A stretch of 64,000 bases of DNA, from positions 62,001-126,000 of the forward strand of contig CAVOTD010000027.1 in NCBI GenBank assembly GCA_963698995.1, given 5' to 3'. Position numbers and translations under genes: made by a program. The DNA is from AP-15 sp963698995. Lineage in GTDB: Bacteria; Pseudomonadota; Alphaproteobacteria; ATCC43930; CGMCC-115725. Below, piece after piece: positions 26,450 through 33,545 of the stretch (the first letter of the stretch is position 1; every line of letters begins with the position of its first letter). The notes under the pieces were generated by a model that saw nothing but the letters and a program-made list of their open reading frames with translations, was not told where the DNA came from and ran no database searches.

Positions 26450-27952
26450 ATGGAAACCATCGGGCGCGAAGACCTCGACGTGATCGTCGTCGGAGCCGGG
26501 AATGCCGCGACCTGCGCGGCCTTGTCGGCGCATGAGCATGGCGCCCGCGTGGTCATGCTCGAAATCGCGCCCGAAGAGGCGCGCGCCGGCAACTCCGCCT
26601 TCACCGGCGGCGCCTTCCGCGTCGTCTATCATGGTGCCGACGATCTCGCCCGCCTGATCCCCGACATGAACGAGACCGAGCTCAGGGACGTCGATTTCGG
26701 CACCTACACCGAGGAGCAGTATTTCGACGATATGGGCCGGCTGACCCAATACCGCTGCGACCCGGACATGACCGAGATCCTGATCCGCAGCAGCTTTGAG
26801 ACCGGCGTGTGGATGCGCGGGAAGGGTGTGCGCTTTCAGCTCGGGCTCGGCCGCCAGGCGTTCCGGGTCGACGGCAAGTTCAAATTCTGGGGCGGTCTCG
26901 CCTGCCACATCTGGGGCGGCGGCAAGGAGCTGATGAAGGCGTTGCACGCACGCGCCGCGCGCGACGGAATAGGGGTGCTCTACGAGACCCCGGCGATCGG
27001 CCTCCTGCAAGGCGACCGCGGCGTCGAGGGGGTGCGGGTGCGCCATCGCGGCCGCCTCCACGACCTGCGCTCGAAGGCGGTGATCCTGGCCTGCGGCGGG
27101 TTCGAGGCCAATGCCGAAATGCGGGCGCGCTATCTCGGGCCGAACTGGGACCTCGCCAAGGTGCGCGGCACGCGCTTCAACACCGGACAAGGGCTGAAGA
27201 TGGCGCTCGATCTCGGCGCCGCCGTCGCCGGGCACTGGTCGGGGGCGCACGCCGTCGCCTGGGACTTGAACGCGCCGCCTTTTGGCGACCTCGATGTCGG
27301 CGACCGCTTCCAAAAACACAACTACCCGTTCGGCATCGTCGTCAACGCCCGCGGCGAGCGCTTTCTCGACGAGGGGCTCGACTTCCACAGCTACACCTAC
27401 GCCAAATACGGCGGCGAGATCCTGAACCAGCCGGGCATGTTCGCCTGGCAGATCTTCGACCAGAAGGTCACCCATCTGCTGCGCGAGGAATACCGCATCC
27501 CGCGCATCACCAAGGAGAAGGCCGACAGTTTCGAGGCCCTGGCCCCGCGTCTCGAAGGCGTCGATGCGCGACGCTTCCTCGATACCGTCCGGGCCTTCAA
27601 CGCCGCCCCGCGCCCCGAGGTGCCGTTCAACCCCAACATCCGCGACGGGCTCGCAACCAGCGGCCTCGCGATCGACAAGACCAACTGGGCCCAGCGCCTC
27701 GACCAGCCGCCCTACGAGGCCTATGCCGTGACGACCGGCATCACCTTCACCTTCGGCGGCCTCAAGATCACCAACAACGCCGAGGTCGAGGACACCTCGG
27801 GCCACCCGATCCCCGGCCTCTACGCCGCCGGCGAGATCGCCGGCGGGCTCTTTTTCCACAACTACGCCAGCGGCACGGGCCTGATGTCCGGCGCCGTCTT
27901 CGGCCGCATCGCGGGGAGGAGCGCGGCGGCGCATGCGCAATCTCTTGACTGA
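26450..27952 (+). CDS. tcuA: FAD-dependent tricarballylate dehydrogenase-like flavoprotein
   Basis: A 500-residue flavoprotein of the fumarate reductase/succinate dehydrogenase fold, closest in layout to TcuA, which oxidises tricarballylate to aconitate. It has VIVVGAGNAATCAALSAHEHGA (FAD site), NSAFTGGAFRVVYHG, VILACGGFEANAEMR, GIVVNARGERFLDEG and the C-terminal PGLYAAGEIAGGLFFHNYASGTGLMSGAVFGR. TcuA versus a related dehydrogenase is an inference. It is divergent from the PrpD-like gene 43 bp away, so they probably share a control region. Confidence 0.8.
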   Translation: METIGREDLDVIVVGAGNAATCAALSAHEHGARVVMLEIAPEEARAGNSAFTGGAFRVVYHGADDLARLIPDMNETELRDVDFGTYTEEQYFDDMGRLTQYRCDPDMTEILIRSSFETGVWMRGKGVRFQLGLGRQAFRVDGKFKFWGGLACHIWGGGKELMKALHARAARDGIGVLYETPAIGLLQGDRGVEGVRVRHRGRLHDLRSKAVILACGGFEANAEMRARYLGPNWDLAKVRGTRFNTGQGLKMALDLGAAVAGHWSGAHAVAWDLNAPPFGDLDVGDRFQKHNYPFGIVVNARGERFLDEGLDFHSYTYAKYGGEILNQPGMFAWQIFDQKVTHLLREEYRIPRITKEKADSFEALAPRLEGVDARRFLDTVRAFNAAPRPEVPFNPNIRDGLATSGLAIDKTNWAQRLDQPPYEAYAVTTGITFTFGGLKITNNAEVEDTSGHPIPGLYAAGEIAGGLFFHNYASGTGLMSGAVFGRIAGRSAAAHAQSLD

Positions 27953-27992
27953 TCCGGCGTCGCCTGGATATACTTTGTCTAAAGCGTATATC
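27945..27992 (+). promoter_or_regulatory. Promoter and palindromic operator of the toxin-antitoxin pair
   Basis: TTGACT (27945-27950), 18 bases, TATACT (27969-27974) is a good sigma-70 promoter. A perfect inverted repeat GATATAC (27967-27973) and GTATATC (27986-27992) covers the -10 and the expected start of transcription. It ends one base before the antitoxin ATG. This is the usual place for autorepression by an AbrB/MazE-fold antitoxin, alone or with its toxin. Confidence 0.7.
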
Positions 27993-27993
27993 T

Positions 27994-28236
27994 ATGGAGC
28001 AACCCATGCAGGTCGGGAAATGGGGCAACAGTCTAGCGGTGCGCTTACCCGCCGCTGTAGTCGACGCACTCGAACTGAAAGAGGGCGACGAGATCGAAAT
28101 CCATGTTGCCGACGCGCGTGAGTTCGGCGTGGCGCGCAAGCCTGGGCGTGCAGAGCTGCTAAAGCGCCTTCGCGCTTTTCGCGGGCGCCTTCCCGCCGAC
28201 TTCAAGTTCGACCGGGACGAGGCGAATGCCCGGTAG
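27994..28236 (+). CDS. AbrB/MazE-fold antitoxin
   Basis: An 80-residue protein with an N-terminal swapped-hairpin DNA-binding domain (MQVGKWGNSLAVRLPAAVVDALELKEGDEIEIHV), followed by a charged tail that normally wraps the toxin. ATG 27994 is given; ATG 28006 is equally possible, and neither has a ribosome site, which fits a very short leader. It overlaps the toxin start by 11 bp. It sits directly beside the IS-rich region. Confidence 0.85.
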   Translation: MEQPMQVGKWGNSLAVRLPAAVVDALELKEGDEIEIHVADAREFGVARKPGRAELLKRLRAFRGRLPADFKFDRDEANAR

Positions 28237-28630
28237 TTTCTTTGACACCAATGTGTTGTTGTATGTCGCATCCGGCGATCCCGCCAAGGCGAACCGGGCC
28301 GAAGAACTGATCGGCGCCGGCGGCGTGATCAGCGTGCAGGTGCTGAACGAGATCGCCAATGTCGCCCGTCGCAAGATGGGCATGTCATGGACGGAGACGC
28401 GCGCCTTTCTGTCGATGACACGTCGCCTGCTGCCGGTGCAGCCTCTCACAATCGACATTCACGAAACAGGACTTGTGCTCGCCGAGCGCTACGGACTGTC
28501 GATCTACGATTCCATGATCGCCGCCTCGGCGCTGCACGCCGATTGCGACACTCTCTGGTCCGAAGATATGCAGGATGGGCTCGTCCTCGACGACCGGCTC
28601 CGCGTCGTCAACCCGTTTCGCGCTACGTAA
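28226..28630 (+). CDS. PIN-domain toxin (VapC type)
   Basis: A 134-residue PIN-domain RNase. The acidic metal site is visible as FFDTNVLLYVAS (first Asp, ~residue 7), VQVLNEIANV (Glu), SIYDSMIAASALHADCDTLWSEDM (Asp pair region) and DDRLRVVNPF at the end. It would cleave RNA when released from the overlapping antitoxin. The AbrB-type antitoxin with a PIN toxin is a known mixed pairing. Confidence 0.87.
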   Translation: MPGSFFDTNVLLYVASGDPAKANRAEELIGAGGVISVQVLNEIANVARRKMGMSWTETRAFLSMTRRLLPVQPLTIDIHETGLVLAERYGLSIYDSMIAASALHADCDTLWSEDMQDGLVLDDRLRVVNPFRAT

Positions 28631-28782
28631 TTGATCTGAATCCAACAGACCGCGCTGCGGCGTTGCTCCGCGGCGCAAAGGGAAAGCGGCTTCTTTATCG
28701 ACAGCCTGACGCCTTGCCGGCAAGCTAAATATGGAAAGCCCCTAGACTCTACACACAATAGCGAGTAGAAGCCCAAACGACG

Positions 28783-28812
28783 AACGGCCGAGACCCCAAT
28801 CTCGGCCGTTCA
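28783..28812. terminator. Strong hairpin after the toxin gene
   Basis: GAACGGCCGAGA (28783-28794) and TCTCGGCCGTTC (28801-28812) form a perfect 12-bp stem with a six-base loop. There is no T-run, so it could be a factor-assisted terminator or a border structure before the IS630 element. Confidence 0.45.
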
Positions 28813-28865
28813 ATCCCGCAAGGTTTCGGAGTTGCCGCGGGACGTTCAGAGAGAACACGATCAAC

Positions 28866-30011
28866 CTAGTGGTACAAACCTAACATAAGAATCCCGGCTG
28901 ATGTATCGTGGCTCGTCGAAAGGGGGCGAGCATGCGTGAGGGGATCACAGTGGAGGTGAGTGCGGCCGACCGGGCGTGGCTGGAGGCGATCGTCGCCGAT
29001 CGAAATAGCCCGCAAAAGCAGGTTTGGCGAGCGCGGATCGTGCTGCTGACGGCGGATGGCCTGGGCACCGGCGAGATCATGCGCCGGGCGGGCACGAGCA
29101 AAGTGACGGTATGGCGCTGGCAGGAGCGGTTTATGCAGACGGGAGTGGCAGGTCTGTTGCGCGACATGACACGGCCCTCGCGCATTCCGCCGCTGCCGAT
29201 GAGCGTGCACGAGCGCACGGTGGCCTTGACCCTCGGCGATCCGCCGGGCGAAGCCACGCATTGGACGGCCGAGATGATGGCGAAAGCGGCCGGCATCAGC
29301 GTCAGCTCGGTGCAGCGCATCTGGCGGGCGCACGGTCTGCAGCCCCACCGGGTCCGTCAATTCAAGCTGTCGCGTGACCCGGAGTTCGTGCCCAAGCTGC
29401 GGGACATCGTCGGCCTCTACGTCGATCCGCCGGCGCACGCGATCGTGCTCAGCGTCGACGAGAAATCGCAGATCCAGGCACTCGACCGAACCCAGCCGGG
29501 CCTGCCGCTGAAGCCCGGCCGTTGCGGCACCCTCACCCATGACTACAAGCGCAACGGCACGACCACGCTGTTTGCCGCCCTCGACGTGCTCGAAGGCAAA
29601 GTCATCGGCCGCTGCATGCAGCGCCACCGGCATCAGGAGTTCATCCGATTCCTCAATGCGATCGAAGCCGAGATCCCGGCCGGCAAGCTCGTCCACGTGA
29701 TCCTCGACAATTACGGCAGCCACAAGCATCCCAAGGTCCGGGCCTGGCTCGATCGGCATCCCCGCTTTGTCTTCCATTACACGCCGAAATCAGCTTCCTG
29801 GCTCAACGCCGTCGAGGGCTTCTTTGCTAAGCTCAGCAAGCGACGGCTCAAGCGCGGCGTGTTCCGATCCCTCGTCGATCTCCAGGCCGCCATCAAGCGC
29901 TTCCTCGCCGAAACCAATGACAACCCCAAGCCGTTCGTCTGGACCGCCGATCCCGACAAGATCATCACTGCCGTCAGACGCGGGTACCAAGCGTTAGATT
30001 CGATCCACTAG
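28866..30011 (+). mobile_element. IS630-family insertion sequence
   Basis: An intact element of about 1.15 kb. The left end CTAGTGGTACAAACCTAAC (28866-28884) and the reverse complement of the right end, CTAGTGGATCGAATCTAAC, match at 15 of 19 positions. The transposase stop codon lies inside the right repeat. IS630 elements target TA; the ends CTAG fit this. A related solo end is at 19391-19419. Confidence 0.8.
28932..30011 (+). CDS. IS630-family transposase
   Basis: A 359-residue transposase in one open frame. N-terminal HTH regions are visible (LTADGLGTGEIMRRAGTSKVTVWRWQERF and AKAAGISVSSVQRIWRAHGL). The DDE catalytic triad is clear: SVDEKSQIQA, ILDNYGSHKHP and SWLNAVEGFF. ATG 28932 follows AGGGGG; ATG 28908 would add eight residues. 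It looks functional. Confidence 0.92.
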   Translation: MREGITVEVSAADRAWLEAIVADRNSPQKQVWRARIVLLTADGLGTGEIMRRAGTSKVTVWRWQERFMQTGVAGLLRDMTRPSRIPPLPMSVHERTVALTLGDPPGEATHWTAEMMAKAAGISVSSVQRIWRAHGLQPHRVRQFKLSRDPEFVPKLRDIVGLYVDPPAHAIVLSVDEKSQIQALDRTQPGLPLKPGRCGTLTHDYKRNGTTTLFAALDVLEGKVIGRCMQRHRHQEFIRFLNAIEAEIPAGKLVHVILDNYGSHKHPKVRAWLDRHPRFVFHYTPKSASWLNAVEGFFAKLSKRRLKRGVFRSLVDLQAAIKRFLAETNDNPKPFVWTADPDKIITAVRRGYQALDSIH

Positions 30012-30040
30012 TTGATCTTGCGCTGATGGTCAAGGCGGCT

Positions 30041-30048
30041 CCCGCGCG
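30041..30048. repeat. Left target-site duplication CCCGCGCG
   Basis: Eight bases directly outside the left inverted repeat, identical to 33538-33545 outside the right one. This is the mark of a single transposition event of everything between. Confidence 0.85.
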
Positions 30049-30066
30049 GGTAGTGTCCTAATTTGA
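30049..30066. repeat. Left terminal inverted repeat
   Basis: GGTAGTGTCCTAATTTGA, perfect match to the right end. It also encodes the last codons (Ser-Asn-stop) of the 221-aa gene on the minus strand. Confidence 0.85.
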
Positions 30067-30723
30067 CGCTGCGCTATCAGGTGGAGGAAGCCGCTGCTGC
30101 GGCGGCGGAAGCAACGCTTGATCTTGCGCCTCCTTCGCTCGGCTGAGCAGCGCATTGATATTGGCAAATAATTTCCTGAGAGGATTAAGTTTCTTGCCAA
30201 CCGCACCAGCCGTATCCGCTACTTCCAGTGTGGCCTCCAAAGCAATTTGTAACTGCGTCCTTGCTCGATCTATTTCTAATTCGAGAGCGGCTACCTTCCT
30301 GTAAATCGTATCCTTTTTATTCTGTGGCAAATCAAGATGATCGATGGTTTCTTTTATCTGTGTAATGAAATGCCTTATTTTAGCTTTTGTAGCAGCATCT
30401 AGAGATACGGAAAAGTCCTGTTGCCGTTTTGCGGTTCGTATTTTGTGTGCGAGGATAAACCGATCTATAATCAATGAAACATCGCGATATTGGTCATTAA
30501 GATCACTAGCATTATTTATGTTTTCAAACGACTGCAGAAAATTCAAGCCAAGAGCCTTGGCAGCATAGATAACATGGTTCATATATCGCGAATAAACAAC
30601 TACGGGAATCGTATTATTGAGTTGTTCTAAATTGGTTAGCTCTTCGCGTAGCTTTTCCTCTATCCTCACGAATGCTGCGGCAGGATCTGTGGGTAAATTA
30701 GCTAGGTCGCGGTCAGAGATCAT
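30058..30723 (-). CDS. Unrecognised 221-aa helical protein (transposon cargo)
   Basis: I do not recognise a family. The sequence is almost entirely helix-forming: VRIEEKLREELTNLEQLNNTIPVVVYSRYMNHVIYAAKALG, then ATKAKIRHFITQIKETIDHLDLPQNKKDTIYRKVAALELEIDRARTQLQ with coiled-coil character around residues 125-165, then a Pro/Gln-rich tail. There is no signal peptide. Base composition is clearly A/T-richer than the host. It starts 3 bp after the 98-aa gene, so it is the third gene of the AlbA_2 operon, and its stop lies in the transposon end. A partner or effector of the AlbA_2 protein is only an inference. Confidence 0.6.
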   Translation of the reverse strand: MISDRDLANLPTDPAAAFVRIEEKLREELTNLEQLNNTIPVVVYSRYMNHVIYAAKALGLNFLQSFENINNASDLNDQYRDVSLIIDRFILAHKIRTAKRQQDFSVSLDAATKAKIRHFITQIKETIDHLDLPQNKKDTIYRKVAALELEIDRARTQLQIALEATLEVADTAGAVGKKLNPLRKLFANINALLSRAKEAQDQALLPPPQQRLPPPDSAASN

Positions 30724-30726
30724 CGT

Positions 30727-31023
30727 CTATTCTCCGCAACGATCGCCGCTCGCACTGCCGCTTTGCGGGCTATCGACCGGCGGCTGATGCAGCACGGCGA
30801 AGAATCGCCGCTTCGTGCTCCCCTCGATCGGCGAGGACCAGGCATAGGCGCGGGTCGCGGTCGGATGGGTCGGATGGCCGGTCAGATCGAAGACGTGCAC
30901 CACGCCTTCCCACACGGTCTTGCCCTCGAATGTCTCGCGGACGGGAACGGATTGGGCGAGCGTGGCTGAGCCGCCGTGCATACGCTCGACGGCCTCTCTA
31001 AGCTGATCTGCCGCAACCTCCAT
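30727..31023 (-). CDS. Unrecognised 98-aa protein (transposon cargo)
   Basis: I recognise no family. The protein reads MEVAADQLREAVERMHGGSATLAQSVPVRETFEGKTVWEGVVHVFDLTGHPTHPTATRAYAWSSPIEGSTKRRFFAVLHQPPV, so a short helix is followed by a beta-rich part. The start ATG shares its A with the TAA stop of the upstream AlbA_2 gene (TAATG at 31021-31025), so translation should be coupled and the two products are probably made together. It is more G+C-rich than the 221-aa gene after it. Confidence 0.6.
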   Translation of the reverse strand: MEVAADQLREAVERMHGGSATLAQSVPVRETFEGKTVWEGVVHVFDLTGHPTHPTATRAYAWSSPIEGSTKRRFFAVLHQPPVDSPQSGSASGDRCGE

Positions 31024-32597
31024 TATCGCACGCTGTTTGGAAAAAATTCATCCTTCGGTCGGGGTTTCAATTTATAGATCGCCTTTGGGTCACGTACATA
31101 TCGCCCAGGTTCAAACTCTAGGACTTCTTTTTTGGTCAGTTTATCGAGATCTTTTTTGCTAGTTTGCCAAGTGCGCCCCGTCAGACGTTGTGCCTCAGAT
31201 ACTTGAATTGTACCATTGCGGAAAGCATACGCGGCTATCTTGATTTCGTGTTCTTGGAGCGTCCTCCAAAGCTCGACCCCAAAATAAAGGGCAACGTCGC
31301 GATCAGTTGCGCGCTTGCGGGTCTCATGATCGTTCATCAAAGTTACGCGAACAACAACTCCGTGCAGAGCCTCCTGTTTGAAGACCGGCTCTGGCGAGCC
31401 GTACTCCTCCATGCTTTCCCTAATACGTCTTGTTCCCTCTCGCGCCATCCGCACGTAACCGAGGTATCGCAAGGCGTCCATAAGGTGATAATTGCGGGTC
31501 GAGCGGGTGCTGTAGATCGTCCTTTCATTGACTGGGGGTACAAACCCTCCGGGGCTCTCGACTTCCATGCGGTCTGGGAAAAGCTTTATGAAAATCTCCG
31601 TCCCACTGAAACTGTATGACCTATGAACACATGCGTTTACCAGCGCCTCGAACCAGGCCCATTGCGGGTACTCTGGTGTTGTTACAAATTTTCCCTCCTT
31701 ATTTAGCCATGTCACGTCGTAGATCGCGTCGCTTATCACTTCGGATGCTTGCCGAATAATCTGCACCAAGTTTCCCTCGACGAACCGGTCGCGGAGCGGC
31801 GAATATCCTTCTCCGGTTCCTTCCTCTGGAGTGCCAAAGCGCTGCACTCGCACGCGGCATCCCGGAATGCTTTTACGCGGGTTGCGGGCCGCCATTAATA
31901 CGAGACTATTCAACGGCTTGAGTGTTTTTTGGTCCTCTCGGAGCAAATACCGATCAATTAAAATTTCTTCATTCATCCATTTTTTCTGTCCTTCGCTATG
32001 CCGATAGGCATCGCAAAAATCCTGTATGACCCGAAGATCAAAATCCTTTGGATACTGATATGGCGCGATCTCCATTTCGAAGGACAGCTCTTGTCGGGTT
32101 GCCCGGAAATCTCTCTTCTCTTCTTCGCTCATTTTATGCCGACTATCGCCATATCGCGTCCACGCGTCGTCTTTATTCGTTTCAACCAGTTTACCAACAT
32201 AAGGCACGAAGATAGCGAAGCAGAAATCCTTTTTATCGTCGATGATGACGGGGATACGCTTGAACTCGGGACGAGCTTGGGGGCACCGTGTCAAATGACA
32301 CGTCTCAATACTGTTCAACTGATCACGGCTCAGGGCGGCGCAGCCGGAGATCTCACCCTTGTCTTCGACCCCAACTACGAGAAGCCCGCCATCAGGTGTG
32401 TTTGAAAATGTGCTGTAATAGGTCGCCAAGTCGTCGAGATCAACTCTTCGATTCCCCTTACGCTCGTATCGCCGATCCTCGCCAAGGTACTCGATCAATC
32501 TCTGATCCAGACGGACCCATATGTCACGCGGGGTCCAAAGCGCTGCGTTCGCGGCACTAAATGGTTGGTCTTCGAAAGGAAGATCTAGCTGTTCCAT
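31023..32597 (-). CDS. AlbA_2 (Schlafen-type) / HATPase_c_4 DNA-binding protein (transposon cargo)
   Basis: A 524-residue protein of the AlbA_2/RecG-like regulator type. Residues ~44-170 form the AlbA_2 domain (YERKGNRRVDLDDLATYYSTFSNTPDGGLLVVGVED, with the ERKG and GGLLVVGV marks). Residues ~313-420 form a GHKL-like HATPase_c_4 domain (WFEALVNACVHRSYSF, then DRMEVESPGGFVPP, then MDALRYLGYVRMAREGTRRIRESM). A winged-helix tail follows (SEAQRLTGRTWQTSKKDLDKLTKKEVLEF). Such proteins occur as regulators and in defence islands; the exact role is not known. First gene of a three-gene operon behind twin operators. Confidence 0.85.
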   Translation of the reverse strand: MEQLDLPFEDQPFSAANAALWTPRDIWVRLDQRLIEYLGEDRRYERKGNRRVDLDDLATYYSTFSNTPDGGLLVVGVEDKGEISGCAALSRDQLNSIETCHLTRCPQARPEFKRIPVIIDDKKDFCFAIFVPYVGKLVETNKDDAWTRYGDSRHKMSEEEKRDFRATRQELSFEMEIAPYQYPKDFDLRVIQDFCDAYRHSEGQKKWMNEEILIDRYLLREDQKTLKPLNSLVLMAARNPRKSIPGCRVRVQRFGTPEEGTGEGYSPLRDRFVEGNLVQIIRQASEVISDAIYDVTWLNKEGKFVTTPEYPQWAWFEALVNACVHRSYSFSGTEIFIKLFPDRMEVESPGGFVPPVNERTIYSTRSTRNYHLMDALRYLGYVRMAREGTRRIRESMEEYGSPEPVFKQEALHGVVVRVTLMNDHETRKRATDRDVALYFGVELWRTLQEHEIKIAAYAFRNGTIQVSEAQRLTGRTWQTSKKDLDKLTKKEVLEFEPGRYVRDPKAIYKLKPRPKDEFFPNSVR

Positions 32598-32612
32598 GCG
32601 CTATTCCCAGTA

Positions 32613-32631
32613 TGTCGAGCTAGGCTCGACA
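32613..32631. promoter_or_regulatory. Operator 1 upstream of the AlbA_2 operon
   Basis: TGTCGAGCTAGGCTCGACA: perfect 8-bp arms around a 3-base centre, 15 bases upstream of the AlbA_2 ATG (32597). A near copy lies at 32646-32664. An A/T-rich TATATA stretch that could serve as -10 lies between the two. Confidence 0.7.
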
Positions 32632-32645
32632 CGCTATATATAGTA

Positions 32646-32664
32646 CGTCGAGCAAGGCTCGACA
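32646..32664. promoter_or_regulatory. Operator 2 upstream of the AlbA_2 operon
   Basis: CGTCGAGCAAGGCTCGACA: the same palindrome with one outer mismatch, centred 33 bp (about three helical turns) from operator 1, so two bound dimers would lie on the same DNA face. It is 14 bases from the 3' end of the HTH gene. Confidence 0.7.
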
Positions 32665-32678
32665 CCCTATAGTCGGCA

Positions 32679-32912
32679 TCATGGGCCGCGCGCGGCGCTC
32701 AGCCTGTCAATCAGCTTTCGATAATGTGAGAGGCGTTCCTCGGCCAGTCGGATAACTGCCTTTTCCCATTCATCTGGAGCCGATCGATGCGCCGGGAAAT
32801 CTGGGGACATTCGAGCTTGCCGCACGGTCTGGACAGAAACTCCGAGTGCCTCGGCGATATCGTCGTGATCGATGCGGGCGCAAAGGTCGTCCGTCGCTTT
32901 TCGAAAATCCAT
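32679..32912 (-). CDS. Small HTH protein (transposon cargo, likely regulator)
   Basis: A 77-residue protein with one helix-turn-helix: HDDIAEALGVSVQTVRQARM (residues ~16-35), followed by a helical tail (EKAVIRLAEERLSHYRKLIDRL) that could dimerise. ATG 32912 is the start that begins just before the HTH. It lies immediately upstream of the twin palindromes and of the AlbA_2 operon, in the same direction. It is therefore the natural candidate to bind them. Its own upstream region holds repeated GTATAT/ATATAC sequences. Confidence 0.7.
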   Translation of the reverse strand: MDFRKATDDLCARIDHDDIAEALGVSVQTVRQARMSPDFPAHRSAPDEWEKAVIRLAEERLSHYRKLIDRLSAARGP

Positions 32913-32925
32913 GTATATAACACCA

Positions 32926-32958
32926 TTGACAAGCCAGCGCGATCGTATATGATAATAT
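32926..32958 (+). promoter_or_regulatory. Promoter toward the transposase remnant, with overlapping palindrome
   Basis: TTGACA (32926-32931), 16 bases, TATGAT (32948-32953) reads rightward to the transposase remnant. The -10 lies in the inverted repeat GTATAT-GATAAT-ATATAC (about 32945-32962), which also lies upstream of the leftward HTH gene, so one site could control both directions. Confidence 0.5.
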
Positions 32959-32985
32959 ATACAGCTTTTTGAAAGGCGCAAGCCA

Positions 32986-33299
32986 ATGAACCGTGTCCCG
33001 CTCGCCCGCCGGGTACAGATCATCAACTGCTTGGTCGAGGGCAACTCGATCCGCAGCACCGAGCGGATGAGATTGAGCGGCAGAACTTGACCATGCGGAT
33101 GAGCATGCGCCGGTTCACGCGGCTGACGAATGCGTTCTCCAAGAAGGTCGAGAACCTTGGGGCGGCGGTGTCGCTGCACTTCGCGCACTACAATTTCGTG
33201 CGCGTGCATCGGACCTTACGCGTCACGCCAGCGATGGAAGCGCGGGTGAGTGATCGGCTATGGTCGCTCGATGAGTTGGTCGAGCGGACTTCGGTATAG
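32986..33299 (+). pseudogene. IS1-type transposase with internal deletion
   Basis: The start (MNRVPLARRVQIINCLVEGNSIR, from ATG 32986) is the N-terminus of rhizobial-type IS1 transposases. About 30 codons later the sequence jumps to the C-terminal part of the same protein: ERQNLTMRMSMRRFTRLTNAFSKKVENLGAAVSLHFAHYNFVRVHRTLRVTPAM, to the stop at 33299. The middle third to half, including the first catalytic residues, is gone, and the junction (about 33070-33080) is out of frame. The element is therefore non-autonomous. Confidence 0.8.
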
Positions 33300-33309
33300 G
33301 GGAAGGGCT

Positions 33310-33528
33310 ATGGCGACTTACAAGCAAATCCAGGAGCGGGTTCGCAGCCAAACCAACCGCGTCCCGAAAACCTGCTGGATCGCTCACGTCATGGGAGACG
33401 AAGGGCTGCCCATGCGAGCCGCCCCGAACCGTATGAGCACCGATGAGCGTCAAAATCCGTGGCCGCCGGATAAGCGCCCCGCTATCTTGGCAGCGCTCCG
33501 GCACTTCGGGATGATCGGCTCAAATTAG
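33310..33528 (+). CDS. Conserved 72-aa protein of unknown function (PKTCWIAHV family)
   Basis: A small protein beginning MATYKQIQERVRSQTNRVPKTCWIAHVMGDEGLPMR and ending RHFGMIGSN. The VPKTCWIAHV and LRHFG parts recur in small conserved proteins of many proteobacteria, whose function is not known to me. It follows the transposase remnant by 10 bp, and its last two residues and stop (SN-stop) are encoded by the right terminal repeat, so it belongs to the element. GGAAGGGCT precedes ATG 33310. Confidence 0.65.
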   Translation: MATYKQIQERVRSQTNRVPKTCWIAHVMGDEGLPMRAAPNRMSTDERQNPWPPDKRPAILAALRHFGMIGSN

Positions 33529-33545
33529 GACACTACCCCCGCGCG
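33520..33545. repeat. Right terminal inverted repeat and target duplication
   Basis: TCAAATTAGGACACTACC (33520-33537) is the exact reverse complement of the left end, followed by CCCGCGCG (33538-33545), the second copy of the target duplication. Confidence 0.85.

Larger units (their letters stand above)
30049..33537. mobile_element. IS1-like cargo transposon (3489 bp) carrying an AlbA_2 operon
   Basis: Perfect 18-bp terminal inverted repeats, GGTAGTGTCCTAATTTGA at 30049-30066 and its reverse complement at 33520-33537. Perfect 8-bp direct repeats CCCGCGCG lie outside both. Inside are, from left: a 221-aa gene, a 98-aa gene, an AlbA_2/HATPase gene (all minus), two palindromic operators, a small HTH gene (minus), an internally deleted IS1-type transposase (plus) and a 72-aa gene (plus). 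The GG-start ends, the 8-bp duplication and the transposase remnant fit the IS1 family. The cargo is visibly more A/T-rich than the host, especially 30230-30720. With its transposase deleted it would need a helper in trans. Confidence 0.85.
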
